This document shows, one piece after another, positions 47,135 through 60,353 of a stretch of 64,000 nt of DNA. The DNA lies in NCBI GenBank assembly GCA_029237695.1, contig CM055265.1:76965566-77029565 (forward strand), in the 5' to 3' direction. Both the position numbers and the translations under genes were made by a program. The notes under the pieces are model-generated. The model was not told the origin of the DNA. It saw nothing but the letters and a program-made list of their open reading frames with translations, and made no database searches. The number at the start of each line of letters is the position of its first letter. The first letter of the stretch is position 1. The stretch is from Conchocele bisecta (taxonomy: Eukaryota > Mollusca > Bivalvia > Lucinida > Thyasiridae).

Positions 47135-47196
47135 GTAGAAACTGTTGTAGTGGCATTGAATCTTGATAATGCTTTATAGATAAACTAAAAGTAATA

Positions 47197-47846
47197 CAAT
47201 ATAACCTCTCTAAACCGGACACACATACAATCAATGTCTGCTTAATTGTATGTGTTTATTGTCGTCATCTCTCACCGTTGATAACGTCAGTTCATGATCG
47301 CAACCCACATATACCTATTGTGAGGGGCGGTGCCTATATGCCTCATTTACAATGGAGATGGAGCCTCTCTAAACAGGAAACCATGGGGACCTCCCAGGGT
47401 GTCCGGTTTAGATAGGTTCATTAAGGTACATCAAGCGAGGCTGTAAATTTAACCCATTCATGACTCAAGAAAGTACGAAATACTGAAAAGCGATTCTCAT
47501 GAGCTCAGTATATGGCATGCTAGTAACAGTCGTCCTTGTCGTCGATATCATGCTCGTATTATTAAATGGCCTTGAACTTTTCTTGAACATATTGGTCCGT
47601 AGCATTATTAGCACTTCGTAGTCGGTAGGTTTATGCAAACTCAACGTTGGTACATATTGTTCACTGGCAACTCTTTCTCCCCCATACACCAGCCCAGTCC
47701 CCAGCCCCCACCCCAACCCCCACCCCAACACCACCAACGAACAGGCCACGCTGGCTGTGATACCGTTTTATGTACCCGCAAAACATCAGATTGTAGCCAT
47801 TCTGACGTCTGCTCCCCAGGGTGTCCGGTTTAGAGAGGTTTCACTG
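47197..47846. mobile_element. Pogo-like element, right arm
   Basis: Mirror of 36404-37056, TA-flanked, with the same inner hairpin and a C-rich CCCCACCCCAACC run. Confidence 0.6.
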
Positions 47847-47957
47847 TACTAATTTGTCACCATCCATATGTTCAGTCTATAGCACACTCATGCGGCCCCT
47901 GTGCTCAATGTCAATTGAAGTGTTTTTGAAGGGTATATACATATATTTCCTGTTTAG

Positions 47958-48104
47958 ATTGGTGACAAGTACTACCCGAACACTCACGTGGACCTGCACA
48001 TGCACAGCACCGTGGCACCGGTGATGAAGATCGCGCCCTCGGGAATCTCCGTGAAGTGTGGCGGAAATATGGACATGTACGTGAAGACCAAAACTGGTGT
48101 GATG
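47958..48104 (+). CDS. BPI: BPI-like exon d
   Basis: 49 codons: IGDKYYPNTHVDLHMHSTV, then PSGISVKCGGNMDMYVKTKT. The donor is taken as GTGTTA at 48105 because it keeps phase 0 with exon e; an earlier GTGTGA at 48096 is possible but out of phase. Confidence 0.7.
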
Positions 48105-48771
48105 GTGTTAATTAATGAAGCGAGCTATGCTATGTATAATCAATATGCTACCCCATGAACATTTCATTTCAAAATATTTTATGGGGAGGCGATAATATTC
48201 GCCCAATATTTTCGTGGGTGTGGGTGCCCCTACATACGATCGATCGGGATTCATCCTTACCGGTATCCCGAACCAAGACCTGTGTTGGCCCTCAGGCATT
48301 CTTGTATGTGAGTGTTTAATCTGGTTATACCCCTTGCATCAGTAATACGATTATTCATAATCATATTACTTTTAGGGGAAAGGGCCAGTTGACTTTGATA
48401 TGGTATGGACCTGTTAGATTATTCTAATTTCAGGGCTGATTTTTGTTTGTATTTCTATGTAAATATTACGTTCTGCTTTTGGGATTTTCTTCCCAATGCA
48501 GCAGGTTCTACGCGGGATGGAACTCATTGACCCGGCTTTACAATTTAATGATCTGAGTTGTTGATATGCCGTTATTACGAAAAATGTGTCTATGGGAATT
48601 TAATACGGAGGGAAAATGAGGTAGTAGTTGTAGGAGGAGTCAGAAAACGAAAAATGTTGGAAATTGACTCCGAAACCTGTAGCCGATTTCACCAACATTG
48701 CAAAGTATACTTTTCTAGCAAAGTATACTTTGAGAGAGTAATCATTTATTTTTTAGACAGCCCAAACATTA
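48105..48771. other. Intron sequence, no gene
   Basis: Mirror of 35502-36145, with AAAGTATACTTT palindromes near 48700-48735. Confidence 0.45.
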
Positions 48772-51700
48772 TTTTAGGCTCGCCAAATGCACAATAATTC
48801 ATTAAACCCCAGTTTGAGAGTCGAAACCAGGGTTTATGCTCTCAGACCCCAGTGTGATCAATTATTATGCATTTGGCAAGAAACTGCCGTTTGAGGTCAT
48901 AATCCAATAAAAAGCATAAACCCTAGTTTGGACTGCCAATCGTGATCCCAAACGGTAGTTTTCTTAAGCCCTTTTCTGGTTTGAGCAATTCGGCAGAAAC
49001 CACCGTTTAGACTCTCAGACTAAGGTTTCTGATAGCTTAAACCACGGTTTGAGCTGAAACCCCAGTTTAGACTGCCCAAACCCTAGTTTATGCTTGCCAA
49101 ATGCACAATAATTCACTAAACCCCAGTTTGAGAGTCTAAACCAGGGTTTAGGCTATCAAACCCCAGTTTGAGCAATTATTGTGCATTTGGCCAGAAACTG
49201 CCGTTTGAGGTCGTAATCCAATAAAGATCCTAAACCCAAGTTTGGACCCAAACCACAGTTTAAGAAAAAAACTGCCAATCGTGATCCCAAACGGTAGTTT
49301 TCTTAAGCCCTGGTTTGAGCAATTATTGTGCACTTTGCGGCAGAATCCACCGTTTAGACTCTCAAACTAGGATTTCTGATAGATTAAACCACGGTTTGAG
49401 CTCAAACCCCAGTTTTAGACTGCCCAAACCCTAGTTTCGGCTCGCCTAAATGCACAATAATTCACTAAACCCCGGTTTGAGAGTCTAAACCATGGTTTAG
49501 GCTCCCAAACCCCAGTTTGAGCAATTATTGTGCATTTGGCCAGAAACTGCCGTTTGATGTCGTAATCGGTAGTTAATTTACGAAATCGGCCTAAACGGTG
49601 GCTTCTACTACCTGTCACAACCCGAATTACGATTGGTTAAATGATCACAGAGCCTAGTTATCATTAGCTGATCGCTTAAAATATGTTTTGGGCATCCGTC
49701 ACAACCCGAGTTACGATTGGCTAATCTATCTCAAAGCCTAGTTACCATTGGCTGATCGATTTAGCCTACGGTTATCGGAGGCATGGAAATGCACGGCGTC
49801 ACTAAATGGCGTAATGGTCGATTATTTGGATAAAGGTGAAAGAGCGGCGTAATGGTGGAAATCGGCGTAATTATCGGAGAGAGGTGAATGAACATCCATC
49901 CATCCATCTTTTCTTTTTTTAATTGATTTAAAAGATTGACCCAAAAGCAATTGTGTATAGTACACGTGATATGTGTCAACGGCATAGGAGGGTATTGAAA
50001 AATGGTGAGGCCATACCGTCGAACGAGCAAAGTTCGTGAGAATGCTAGTGGGGTCCGGGGCACGGTTACACGAAGCACCCAAATCCACCCGAAATCCACC
50101 AAAATATAGTCTAAATACATATAAATATACCACAAATACCCCCTAGATAGTTGTCAGATAGTAGTGTAAAGTATATATTGACACAAAACACATTATTTAA
50201 TACGTGTATATTATACAAAAATGCCCCACAAATATGCCACAAATACACCCTCAAACGTAGACTACCAGCGTGAACATCGGCTTACCTCTTCAAACATTAT
50301 ATGAGCCGCGTCGTGCGAAAATGACGTTATGGAGTAAAATGAGGTCGGAAACGTCGCTTCCATTTACGCTGTTGACATAGCTGACGTCGTTGTTGACAGC
50401 TGGTAATGACAGACGATATTAAGTGTATTATCGTGTGTTAGTCGGTGTACTATTAGCGAAACAAAACAATTGTATGCAGACCATTGACTATTTTAATTAG
50501 CATTTTATGTCAAAATATAAATGTACGTTGTCGGGGTTATTATGAAAATAAATGATCAGAAACGAGTAATGTTGAGTAGCATGTGAGCTGGTGGTGTCGG
50601 CAGCCCAGTTCGCGTATGGACCCGATAAATATTTTTTATTTTTGTTTTAGTATATCGTTTACCGAGATCTTACATACATGTATGTACAGTAGATATGTGA
50701 TATTATATGGATAAAATGCTATTTAATGCTAGTGTGAAAGTTCAAAAACGTACATGTAGTCGTAAACAATACAGCACATGTTACATAGCGTCTCCCTTGC
50801 TTTATACGCGTATCTGTTTCTGATTTAATTTCATTTATGTGTGTCAGATTGCATTTAGTGAATACAATTTCGTATTTTGTAAACTCTTGCATGTATCAGT
50901 AACGAAGGAATTGTATTACACATAATATGATAACCAATGTGACTCATCAAAACTGTGAACATATATGTGACGCGCCAAGCGAAAACCTCCTTTATGGGTC
51001 AAAAATGCGAAATTTAGTTTTCAAAATATTTAGAAAATATAATCCCTCTCGAACAATATGATATATAAACCAATGCTGTATTCAGCTGATAAAACCAATC
51101 CATCTTTCATAGACCAACAAAAATACCCATCTGACATCACTTTGTCGCAGCGACGTTGTTTTGACATGATGTACATGACGTCGTCGTTATCAATATTTAC
51201 GGACGGCGGACCGCTTGAGTCGTGACGTTTTCGTGCTACAGTTCAGTGTTCTCACACAGAAAGTTCCATCACAATGCACATATTTATCAACTACATGTAT
51301 ATTATTATTAATATATACTTATACTAGCGATATTTCCAAACATTTATATTTAATCTATAAATAGTATAATGTTACAGGTGAATGTCTCGATAGCTGTAGA
51401 GATCAAAGCGGTTTATAAATAGACTGGCTTTAGAGTATTTAAGACTCGCCATTTCTGGTGATTTTAAAATAAAATAAAGAAACCATGCACTGTGGTTATC
51501 CGTGGTTATTACTTAGATATCAATTTTTACCTAGAAATTGCCTGTATTTGCCTACATCAATAATATACACAGTCCAGGCTGATACGGCGTGTTTTCCAGT
51601 CTGATACTGAAACTTCTATTGTAACTTCCGATAGAGGACAAGAATATACCAGTCAGTTGACAATAATTGCATCAAGAGAAAACAGACTCTGTTGTATATT

Positions 51701-53153
51701 TAACAACACCAGTTTTAGTCTTTTGATCAGCATACATACACCCATGATAGCATGATAAACATACAATGTTTTGTTAAGATGCACCTTGAACTACCAAAAT
51801 GATGAATTACCTGTGTAGACCTGTGTGTGCAGACTTATCACACCTGCATTCTAATCTAAGTCTACATCTCTGACAAATTTAATAATCCCTGTTTTCTTGT
51901 GATCCAAGGCAATTGGGGCCCAGTCATAAATCACAGGAAAACATACACAGCACAGGGAGACTGTGGGGCCATAAATCACACACAGTCAGAAACAAATACC
52001 TGTATACACTTCTCAGTTAGAACAATAGGAAAATAGACAACTTACAGAAATGGACATTCAGCTCTAAATTTCTTGTCTCATAAACTACCAAAGTTTTTCG
52101 TAAATGTGGCTGTAGCTGGATACATCTGGATTATCAGTTTTGCGCAATATATATCATTATCAGGCTACATCATGTGCTATTGGATCAGGATATAGACTGG
52201 TGACAAATCCTATAAACCCCATGTCTCTAGTCACAGCCACAAATGGGAAATAGATCAGGTGCTACATATATAAGTTTAGAAAATATGGGGAAAATAGACA
52301 ACTTACAGAAATGGATGTTTTTGGTACATTTGGCAGTGACTGCATAAATGGTGTGCATCCTCACAATCTGATCAGATTCCGCACTGTTCGTCATTCCATC
52401 AATGAAACACCTGTCATGCCTCACGCTCACAAATGTAACAATATCGGTGTTCTCATGCATACGGCAGGGTTTCTGTGGGGTCATAAATCACAGTCAGGAA
52501 AATACACACTTCTTAATTAGAACAGAAGGGTCTGCCACAGAATGATTTGACTTGAGAATGGACATTTAATCTGTATGATGAACTTGTAAACACATGTAAA
52601 CACATTATAGTCTATCATATAGACATTGCCACTATCATAATGCAAGGCTCATACCAGGCTCAAACACACTATAGTCTGATTAATGTATACACTGTTGGCT
52701 AGTTTTTAGGACAGAAAACAAAATAATCACCGTGATCATGATGAGGATATACACTGTTTGATATTTTGTTCCAGTACAAAAACCTGATTATCATACAGCA
52801 TCTGTCTTTGTTACACTTGTTACACCGTTACACTGTAACATGAGAAAATAACTTCTGCTGTTCACACTGTGTCTTTTCGTTACAGTTGTTTTTGTAACAT
52901 GGGGGAAAATGCCTTCGTTACACTTGTTACACTGTTACACCGTAACAAAATGGGCACCTCCAGCCAGTTGGTATCTTTTTGTGCAGTATATGGTTATTGA
53001 GAACTATATTTCCAAGAACAATATATATTATCGATGGAAAACTAGGAAAATATTTCAATATGGCGGGCATTTTGAATTTTTGAAAAAATGTTGCCAATAT
53101 TATGTTTTGTTCTACACAATCTCACTCATCTTTCAAAATATGTTTTCCGAGGA
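48772..53153 (+). repeat. Copy 3 of the 4.4-kb repeat
   Basis: The least interrupted copy together with copy 2: satellite (48772-49580), paired 85-90-bp units (49615-49765), AT-rich body, and GTAACA-rich end near 52810-52945. It shows the empty sites of the PolB element (about 49590), the 1.6-kb transposon (about 50120) and the TA-flanked insertion (about 50990). No gene, and no terminal inverted repeats were found. Confidence 0.8.
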
Positions 53154-53544
53154 GTATAATTTATAGCAAACATTCCAGCAAGATCACATCTCTATTCCAC
53201 TCACTCACACACACATACACACCATTCATACATATCATACATCAATATCACAGATATAATACAATTTAGTCTGTGTATGCTTCACTATTGTCACAAGTAA
53301 TGATCATTGAAATTGGTATTTCCACATGGTAACACTACAGGTAATTTAATCACGCACAAGTCACAGTTCCTTTGAATGTTTGATATACGTTAAATTGTAC
53401 CCAAAGTGACCCCCTTACTACTATCACCACCTATCACCACAGTTAAATGTCCCATATACGTCCAAGTTCACGTCCGAAGTAAATGTTTTACATACATGTG
53501 CTTCAATGACTGAAGTATAAGTATACCCCAGCAGTCACCAATAT

Positions 53545-54881
53545 TTAGTTCACTGCCAAGCAATATAGTCCAATCATATTGGAGTATTCCGTCCGTATAT
53601 ATCCCATATACAGACGAAATGATCCTATATATTAAACATGCAGGCACGTGAAGCACACCTCAAGCGACCGAACCCAATTTTGACGCTGAAATTTGAGAAA
53701 GTCATCTTTATCGCCATACGTAATGTGTGTAACATAATTTTTATTCATTTTCATAATTAGAGTAAATGAGCTCGAAAGTCGTCCATTTTTTTAATTTTCA
53801 TTCCAGTGAAATTACCACCAACTTTCGAGCACATTTACTCCAAATATAAAAATGAATCACATTTATTTTACACAAATAACGTATGGCGATAAACATGGTT
53901 TTCTCAAATGTCGGCGTCTGTTCTCTCGTACCGATATATGTGACGCGTCATGAGAAATCGTGCCCAATTGGGGCTGCGATCAGCGTAGCCCCAGATCAGC
54001 CTGCTCATCCGCACAGTCTGATCATGGTCTACGCTGTTCGCTGTTCGTCATAGGAACATTCATAGTGCTTTTAATAATTGCGCACATGTTCTCATGACGC
54101 GCCACATATGTGAAGCGTCACGACAAAATGTGCCTAGATAGGATGCGACCAGTGTAGCCCCATCAGCCCGACCATACGCATAGTCTGATCAGGGTCTACA
54201 CTGTTCGTGGACATTTCACATAATATGTCAGTGACGCGCTTTTGCGACGTTAAAATGGGCGGGACAGAATAAGATGAAAATAGAAAAATAAGTCAATTAA
54301 CAGTTTTTATTGAAGTATGTCTTCCATGCCGCCAATTCAATTTTTACCTTCCAATTTGTATCAACGTATTTGGCCCAACGTATCCATAGCACACTATATA
54401 GAAGTACACAGTAAACTGTGGCGCACATGTGTAATGAATGATTGTGGAGAGTGTACAATGTACATGTAGCATTGAGTTGCACGGGGAAGTCTGACGTATG
54501 GAGTACTCAGGTGCGTAGCTGGTGCATTTTGGCATGTCGAGACCGGGTCATTTTCACTATGCGGTGTATGACTAAAACGTCCAATTTCAATGAACGTGTG
54601 CTGACCAATTCGACTACATTACTTCCATTTGCTTCAAATGAAAAATATTACGTTCATACATGTATGTATTATCTGTGACGCTTCCAATTGTCGGGAAATG
54701 GAATACATTTCCGTTTTGTATACCCAAAATAAAACAGTTAGATACGCACCTGAAAGTCACGTGGTCTAAGTCAGATAGACACTTCGTGGAGTTGGACACG
54801 AGATATATCACTCGACCTAACGGTCTCGTGATATATCTCGTATCCAACTCCACTCAGTGTCTATCCTATACTTAGTTCACT
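53545..54881. mobile_element. Right-arm-only insertion with 10-bp duplication
   Basis: TTAGTTCACT occurs at 53545-53554 and again at 54872-54881; the left arm has the site once (near 30720-30735) and lacks the 1,327 bases. A 9-10-bp duplication is usual for Mutator-type elements, but no TIRs were found. The alternative is deletion of this piece from the left arm. Inside are two blocks with ATGTGACGCGTCA ends and GATCAG foldbacks (53930-54090, 54100-54240). Confidence 0.6.
54777..54866. repeat. Hairpin, about 40-bp stems
   Basis: AGATAGACAC..GTGGAGTTGG and CGAGATATATCAC pair with the following inverse copy. Present only in the right arm. Confidence 0.8.
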
Positions 54882-55814
54882 GCTGTCTATTTATATCGCC
54901 GCTGACGTCCATATAATGCCGTTCTTCGCGAGAGTCACGTCAGGAAACCTCAATAAATGTATCCAACTGTAGATAGGCGATGCATCTGCGTGCATCGTAG
55001 ACCGCTATCACTAATATCCGCCACCTTTCCGACTCTCCTATCGACTACATCTATGGATCCCGCTCTAACTACTCAAATGCCCTCTGGATCGTCCATCCGC
55101 TGAAATTAAAGAACGAGCCCGATATCCCATCTGCCTCTCTACTGAACTCCATACGACGCACAATATTCCACGCGTATACAATACAGAGTACCTATTTACT
55201 ATCTAATTAAACATACCTGATCATCTTCCATCAGCATGAAATAATCCAATGAGATTTTATGTATTTCTCCCTCTCTCTCTGACCAAGCTGCCAGATATGC
55301 CTATTCACACAACCATCTCTCACAAACATCCAACACTCACTTGCGAACTACCCACAAGTACTAAAATAGCTCACTGACCACGGATTATCCTTGACCAGTA
55401 ACAAAAGATTTCTCTTCAATCCAAATTGGTCATTTACCCCCAGGCCCCTGTTGTACCTTGTAAGCTAATCCTACAGCACCTATCTCCCATTCTCATTACA
55501 TATATACTACTGCTGAATTATGATCCTCACCAGCCTAGATCGCTATATACATTTGTATTTCTCTGTGACACGTTGGCATGTTATCGTGCCGTCTTAGACG
55601 AGATAACGTGTTAATTATCACGTCTTGCGTGATAATAAGTCGTCTTGACGAGATAATTATCGCGTCAAGTCGTCTTATAAGGTGTATTTTGTCGACTTAA
55701 CTATCACGTTATCACGTTAAGTAGATGGCAGAAATATGCCACCTTACATATCGGAGGCGAATTATTGTAGCTACTAGGGTTCCAACTCGACTTGAATCCG
55801 AGCAACGACTCAGG

Positions 55815-55901
55815 TCATTGGTCGTTTTTCGTGGTAACTCACGGGTTATACTCGAGTAACCCGAGCATAACCCGTGAGTTACCACGAAAAACGACAAATG
55901 A
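55815..55901. repeat. Perfect hairpin (right arm)
   Basis: Mirror of 29694-29780. Confidence 0.85.
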
Positions 55902-56249
55902 CTTACGACAGACTCTATCAAATGCGCCGAGTGGCCGAAGTTTAGTTATTTATCTATCTGAGACTGGCATATAGCATAGTCGCTGTTACGGAGAGGGGAT
56001 TGTTGTAGAGGAGGTCTATCATAGAGGTGGTTTATGGAACGACAAATCTACATAAACTCAAATAATTAAAGCTAGCTCTGAATAATAATTAGACTTAGCA
56101 TTATATATTTAGATCTGTCTCCAAATCATTTGAAGAGCTCTCTAAATCATTTGGTGTTAGCTCTAAATATTTAGAGCTAGCAATAATTGTTTTAGTGTAT
56201 GTACATTTTTACGTCCCATAGAGTTTTGACAATATGCTCTATATTCCAG

Positions 56250-56317
56250 ACAATGCTGGCCAATGTCAACATCAGCATGACCAATGAGACTCTGTACGGC
56301 AATGTGATTAACCTCAC
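56250..56317 (+). CDS. BPI: BPI-like exon e
   Basis: Encodes TMLANVNISMTNETLYGNV and INLT; donor GTAAGT. It is the last exon inside the right arm, and its final two bases complete a codon with exon f. Confidence 0.75.
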
Positions 56318-56967
56318 GTAAGTACACTGTGTGGCTCTGACAGGAGAAATGGGGTGTATGCCATGTGTGGCCAGTCTGGCTCTATATGTGGCTGTGACTG
56401 GATAATGTGATTAGTGAAATGGGTTACCTGATATGCATCTGCTAACACATACATACCAATAGCATGTACAGTGGTCCCATGGTGTCCAGTTTAGAGAGGT
56501 TCCACTGTAAATCAGGCATATGCCCATTCTGAAATGTATTGGCGTGCTTTTCAATCATAAACATACATTAACATCTGAGATAAATGATCAACACACCCAT
56601 CAAACATAAAATTACAGAGGTTTCCTTGGTGTCCGGTTTAGAGAGGTTCCACTGTAATATATAGAGCATGGGTCGTCCGTCTGCAAGACCAATAGTTCGC
56701 TTAATCTTTATAGTAATCATGCACAAATTGTGACAGTGTGCGTTTCTTTTCTCCTTTCGGTAAATATCGTGTAAATTATATGTGTTAGAGGATGTACATT
56801 TCACGATGAAACACCAACCGCTGTGATCGTTGTTTACAGTCATCGAGACTACAGGGTCCAGTAATGAGTTGTAGGACAAGTTGGGTTGTATTCGATAAGC
56901 TCGTATTGAGTCAAGGTATTACTGGTGTGTGAGTGTCTGCCTCTCTACTGAAAATTTTCATTCACAG

Positions 56968-57010
56968 ATTCAACCTTGGTGTGGTGAAATCAAACATAGG
57001 ACCGATTAAT
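56968..57010 (+). CDS. BPI: BPI-like exon f
   Basis: 43 bases: FNLGVVKSNIGPIN, a well-conserved family segment. Acceptor TTCACAG, donor GTAAGT. Present once, outside the palindrome. Confidence 0.8.
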
Positions 57011-57132
57011 GTAAGTTGCACAATTTTATATACAGTCGTATTACATTCTCTGGAGCAGCCCTTTATACCATTACATATTTATTTCATCTCTTTTCGTCGT
57101 TATTATGTTCGATAAAAAATATGATATTTTCT

Positions 57133-57537
57133 GCAATGAAGGATCGTAGCTAGTTATCTCCCGTCGAATTTATTTATAGAAATCCGGTCCAAATTGTGTA
57201 ATTTATGGCCTTATTACTTGTACAAAGAGCGAATGTAGCATGATATGTTGTGAAAAGGTGTCAATGTGGTTTTGACTAGTGTTGATCCAAATCATCCTAC
57301 ATATCTACACAATCTGATAAGGGACTACATTATTTTACAGATTCATATTTTCACACTTATTAATGTTATTGCAATCAGTGTAGACTCAGATCAGACTGCA
57401 CAGATGTGCAGTCTGATCTGGGTCTACTCAATGTTTGTTCTACTCAGTAAGACATAAACGCTGAAATACAGCATATGACCGGATGTCTATAAATAAATTT
57501 GCAAAGGGAAATAACTAGCTACGACCCTCATTGAATA
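57133..57537. mobile_element. Foldback element containing a second foldback
   Basis: The ends CAATGA.GG.TCGTAGCTAG pair over about 50 bases. At the centre (57379-57427) GTAGACTCAGATCAGACTGC pairs with its own inverse, so one hairpin lies within another. Confidence 0.75.
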
Positions 57538-57936
57538 TTCCAGAAAGTAATCCAAACAGTAATTGGCACTATTATCTATCGAAATACCCAGACACTTTTT
57601 GAACGGCCCTCATTCAATTAACTTCGGAATTTTAGGTTTTGGATCATGATATTTGTTTTTATAACCACATGGTTACTAACAAGGTCACTTTAAATGTTGT
57701 GATATCAGAGGCAATTGCTTTTAAGTGATATGGTGAGAAATTAACTTTTTGAGTTTTTTAAGTTTTTGAGATGTGACAATTTGAATGGTGGGGTCAATTT
57801 TTTATCCACCCGATATATGATATGTCAGAGTCAGAGTTTAAACTGCATCTGGTTACGAACACTCCGCTAAACCCAATATACGTGTACGCATACTGTCATA
57901 TTGTGTCAAGCACATATTGTCCATATTTGTTTTCAG

Positions 57937-58000
57937 ACTGACGCCCTACAGTTTATTATAAATGAGGCCTTACAAGTTGTTCTGGTGAAAAAGCTCAATG
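57937..58000 (+). CDS. BPI: BPI-like exon g
   Basis: TDALQFIINEALQVVLVKKL, corresponding to the late C-terminal barrel helix of the family; ends after one base of a codon, donor GTAAGA. Confidence 0.8.
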
Positions 58001-58100
58001 GTAAGACGACTATAAGAAACATCTGAAGTATATTTCACGTTCACGTTTGTTGCCTAACTGACGTTCGTGAAAGTGACTGTGACTGGAGAAATTTGCGACC

Positions 58101-58156
58101 AGTGTAGATCCAGATCAGCCTGTGCATCCGCACAGTCTGATCAGGATATGCACTGT
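58101..58156. repeat. GATCAG foldback unit
   Basis: AGTGTAGATCCAGATCAGCC and its inverse around GCATCCGC. Related units occur near 26300, 38600, 45680, 54040, 54170 and 61400. Confidence 0.75.
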
Positions 58157-58996
58157 TCGTCATTCCATCAATGAATCACTCGTCATGCTTCTAACAAGCA
58201 ATGCATCAGCAACTAAACTGGTCGAAAATCCTACAACTAGGCTACTGGCATCGTGTCGACACAATCGGACATGTGGCATTTGTGTTTCAATATGGGTAGA
58301 ACACGCCGGTGGTTTGATTATGGAGTTTCACTATTTGTTCCTTATGCAAACCTTTAATGTGTCAGAGAATCAGGATACTGCCTTTCAGCACTGAACGTGA
58401 TGTGCTACATGAAACATTCACAGTGCACAACCAGCTGACCTTGTATTATAGTTTGGTACTGATTGCACAACGCTTCTTAAACTCAACAGACCATTATTTT
58501 TGTCGCGCCCGCTTGCGGACATATAGTCGGCCCATTGGAGTACGTACGTGCGTCCGGGTTAAAGTTTGTGGTTAAAGTATTCAAAGCCTAGGTTTTCCGT
58601 CCTTTTGTCGCAATTCACGGGGCAACGTTATTGACAACGTCGTGGAAATTTATGACACGTGACACACTTTAACCACTCAACAACATTGCGCTACGTCACG
58701 TGGAGTTAATCTAACGCTTTGGGATATAAACGCAATATATTGAATGGATGTTTCCATTATGAGTTTATGAAAGGTGTAAATAGAGAATAGTACTATAGAA
58801 TAATACTATTCTATTTATCCCGTCAACACCTACACATGGCTTTAGAATGCAAAAAATAACCCCAGCCACCGCACATATTCTTACGTAGTGATTAGGTCGT
58901 ATTGACAGGATATCAAAACTGTTTCACGGCACCGTGTTTCACGGCACATAAGCACTGTGTTGACGGGATAAATACTGGCATGTGGGTATTTTTCAG
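58157..58996. other. Intron, no gene
   Basis: It holds a fragment of the 150-185-bp tandem repeat family (CCCGCTTGCGGAC near 58507) and a small hairpin near 58785-58815 (TAGAATAATACTATTCTA). Otherwise nothing seen. Confidence 0.5.
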
Positions 58997-59073
58997 ACCT
59001 GGGCAGTAAAGGGTTCCCGCTACCTGTGACTGGTGACGTCCGCTTTGTGAACACTACGCTCAAGCTCATGCAG
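58997..59073 (+). CDS. BPI: BPI-like exon h
   Basis: DLGSKGFPLPVTGDVRFVN then TTLKLMQ; the KGFPLP motif is characteristic of the family C-terminus. Confidence 0.85.
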
Positions 59074-59123
59074 GTAAATATTCTGGAAATCACCTGTTAC
59101 AGTTTATAGCCATTTTTCACTAT

Positions 59124-59194
59124 ACAGTGGAACCTCTCTAAAGCGGACACCCTGGGATGGCCCCAGGGTGTCCGGTTTGTAGAGGTTCCACGGT
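59124..59194. mobile_element. Minimal pogo-like hairpin (71 bp)
   Basis: CAGTGGAACCTCTCTAAA and its inverse, a nearly complete hairpin with a 4-base loop, flanked by TA. Another terminus lies at about 59315-59341. Confidence 0.8.
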
Positions 59195-60353
59195 AAAACA
59201 AACATATTAATAGTTCTAGACCGGCGTGGGTGGTTTGTGATCATGAACAGATATTATCATTGAAGGCAACTGGCAATGAAACATGTCAAAATGAAGCACA
59301 ACTAACTTGTCTGTGTGTCAGGTTTAGAGAGGTTCGACTGTACAGTGTTTACGTTTGAGGGACTTCTTTCAAATTCATACACCGGGAATGTTACCAGAAA
59401 CTGATTTCACAAAATTGCAAAGTATACTTATCTTGCTAAGTACACATTCAGGGAGAAATATTCAATTTAAAGATACATTTATTATTTGTTATTATGCTGA
59501 ATATTTACAATATCACAGCCATTTTGGCTGTGCTAATGTAAACATTTCAGCATAATAATTCTGCATCCTTTTCATCATCAAATATATGTCGTTAGTTCTA
59601 TATGAAAAAATGCATTTCGGGGAAAAGAAATGATTACTCCCTCAATAAATGACTACTCTCTCAAACTATACTCTGCTAGATAAGTATGCTTAGAAATTTT
59701 GGTGAAATCGGCCACTGTGTGTCGTATTTAGAGAAAGTCCATTGTACATCAACTATGCTACCAGTACAACATGTTTTTGTGCTTTGCAATCAAGAACTTA
59801 TATTATCATTAGATATAAATTACATATATATTGTGAAACAGATATACCGGTTTATTTATTTATATGATACAATTCATAACATGAAATGAATGCTGAAAAT
59901 CATATGCATAAATAACACATAATTAAAATGTTGCAAAATTATATTATCCAATCTTGACAACAAACTGGTATAAAATCAATTACAAAACTAGTGACAAAAT
60001 GACAAAAAAAATCACAATGAAAAGAAAAAACATTTTCCAAGCGAACTACCTACCTCGCGGGCTGGACAACAGTGAGTATTTTAAACCTTTCACTCCTATA
60101 TATGTAACTGGAATGGATTTTGATATGTTAATTTTGCAACCAATCTAATCGTCAAAAGATGGTTTTCAGACTAGTCAATTTATGAAAAGGGGTATTTTTG
60201 TTCTCAAAAATATGAAAACTACATTGACTTTCAAAAGTGCAGATCCTGATGAGGCGGCTCGTTACGAGCCGGCTCATCTGGATCTGCACTGTTTGCATAA
60301 ACCGTTATATCGGGTTTTCGTATTTCAAAGGGTTAATGATGACCTCATTGCAG
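59195..60353. other. Intron, no gene
   Basis: 59400-59710 looks like a diverged foldback with GCAAAGTATACTTATCT-type ends. A GATGAGGCGGCTCG..CGAGCCGGCTCATC palindrome is at 60247-60272. The rest is AT-rich without signal. Confidence 0.5.

Larger units (their letters stand above)
42501..56758 (+). repeat. Right arm of the 27.9-kb inverted duplication
   Basis: Reverse complement of the left arm, with a 1.3-kb segment (53555-54881) found only here. Its exons lie in the direction of the BPI-like gene. Confidence 0.9.
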
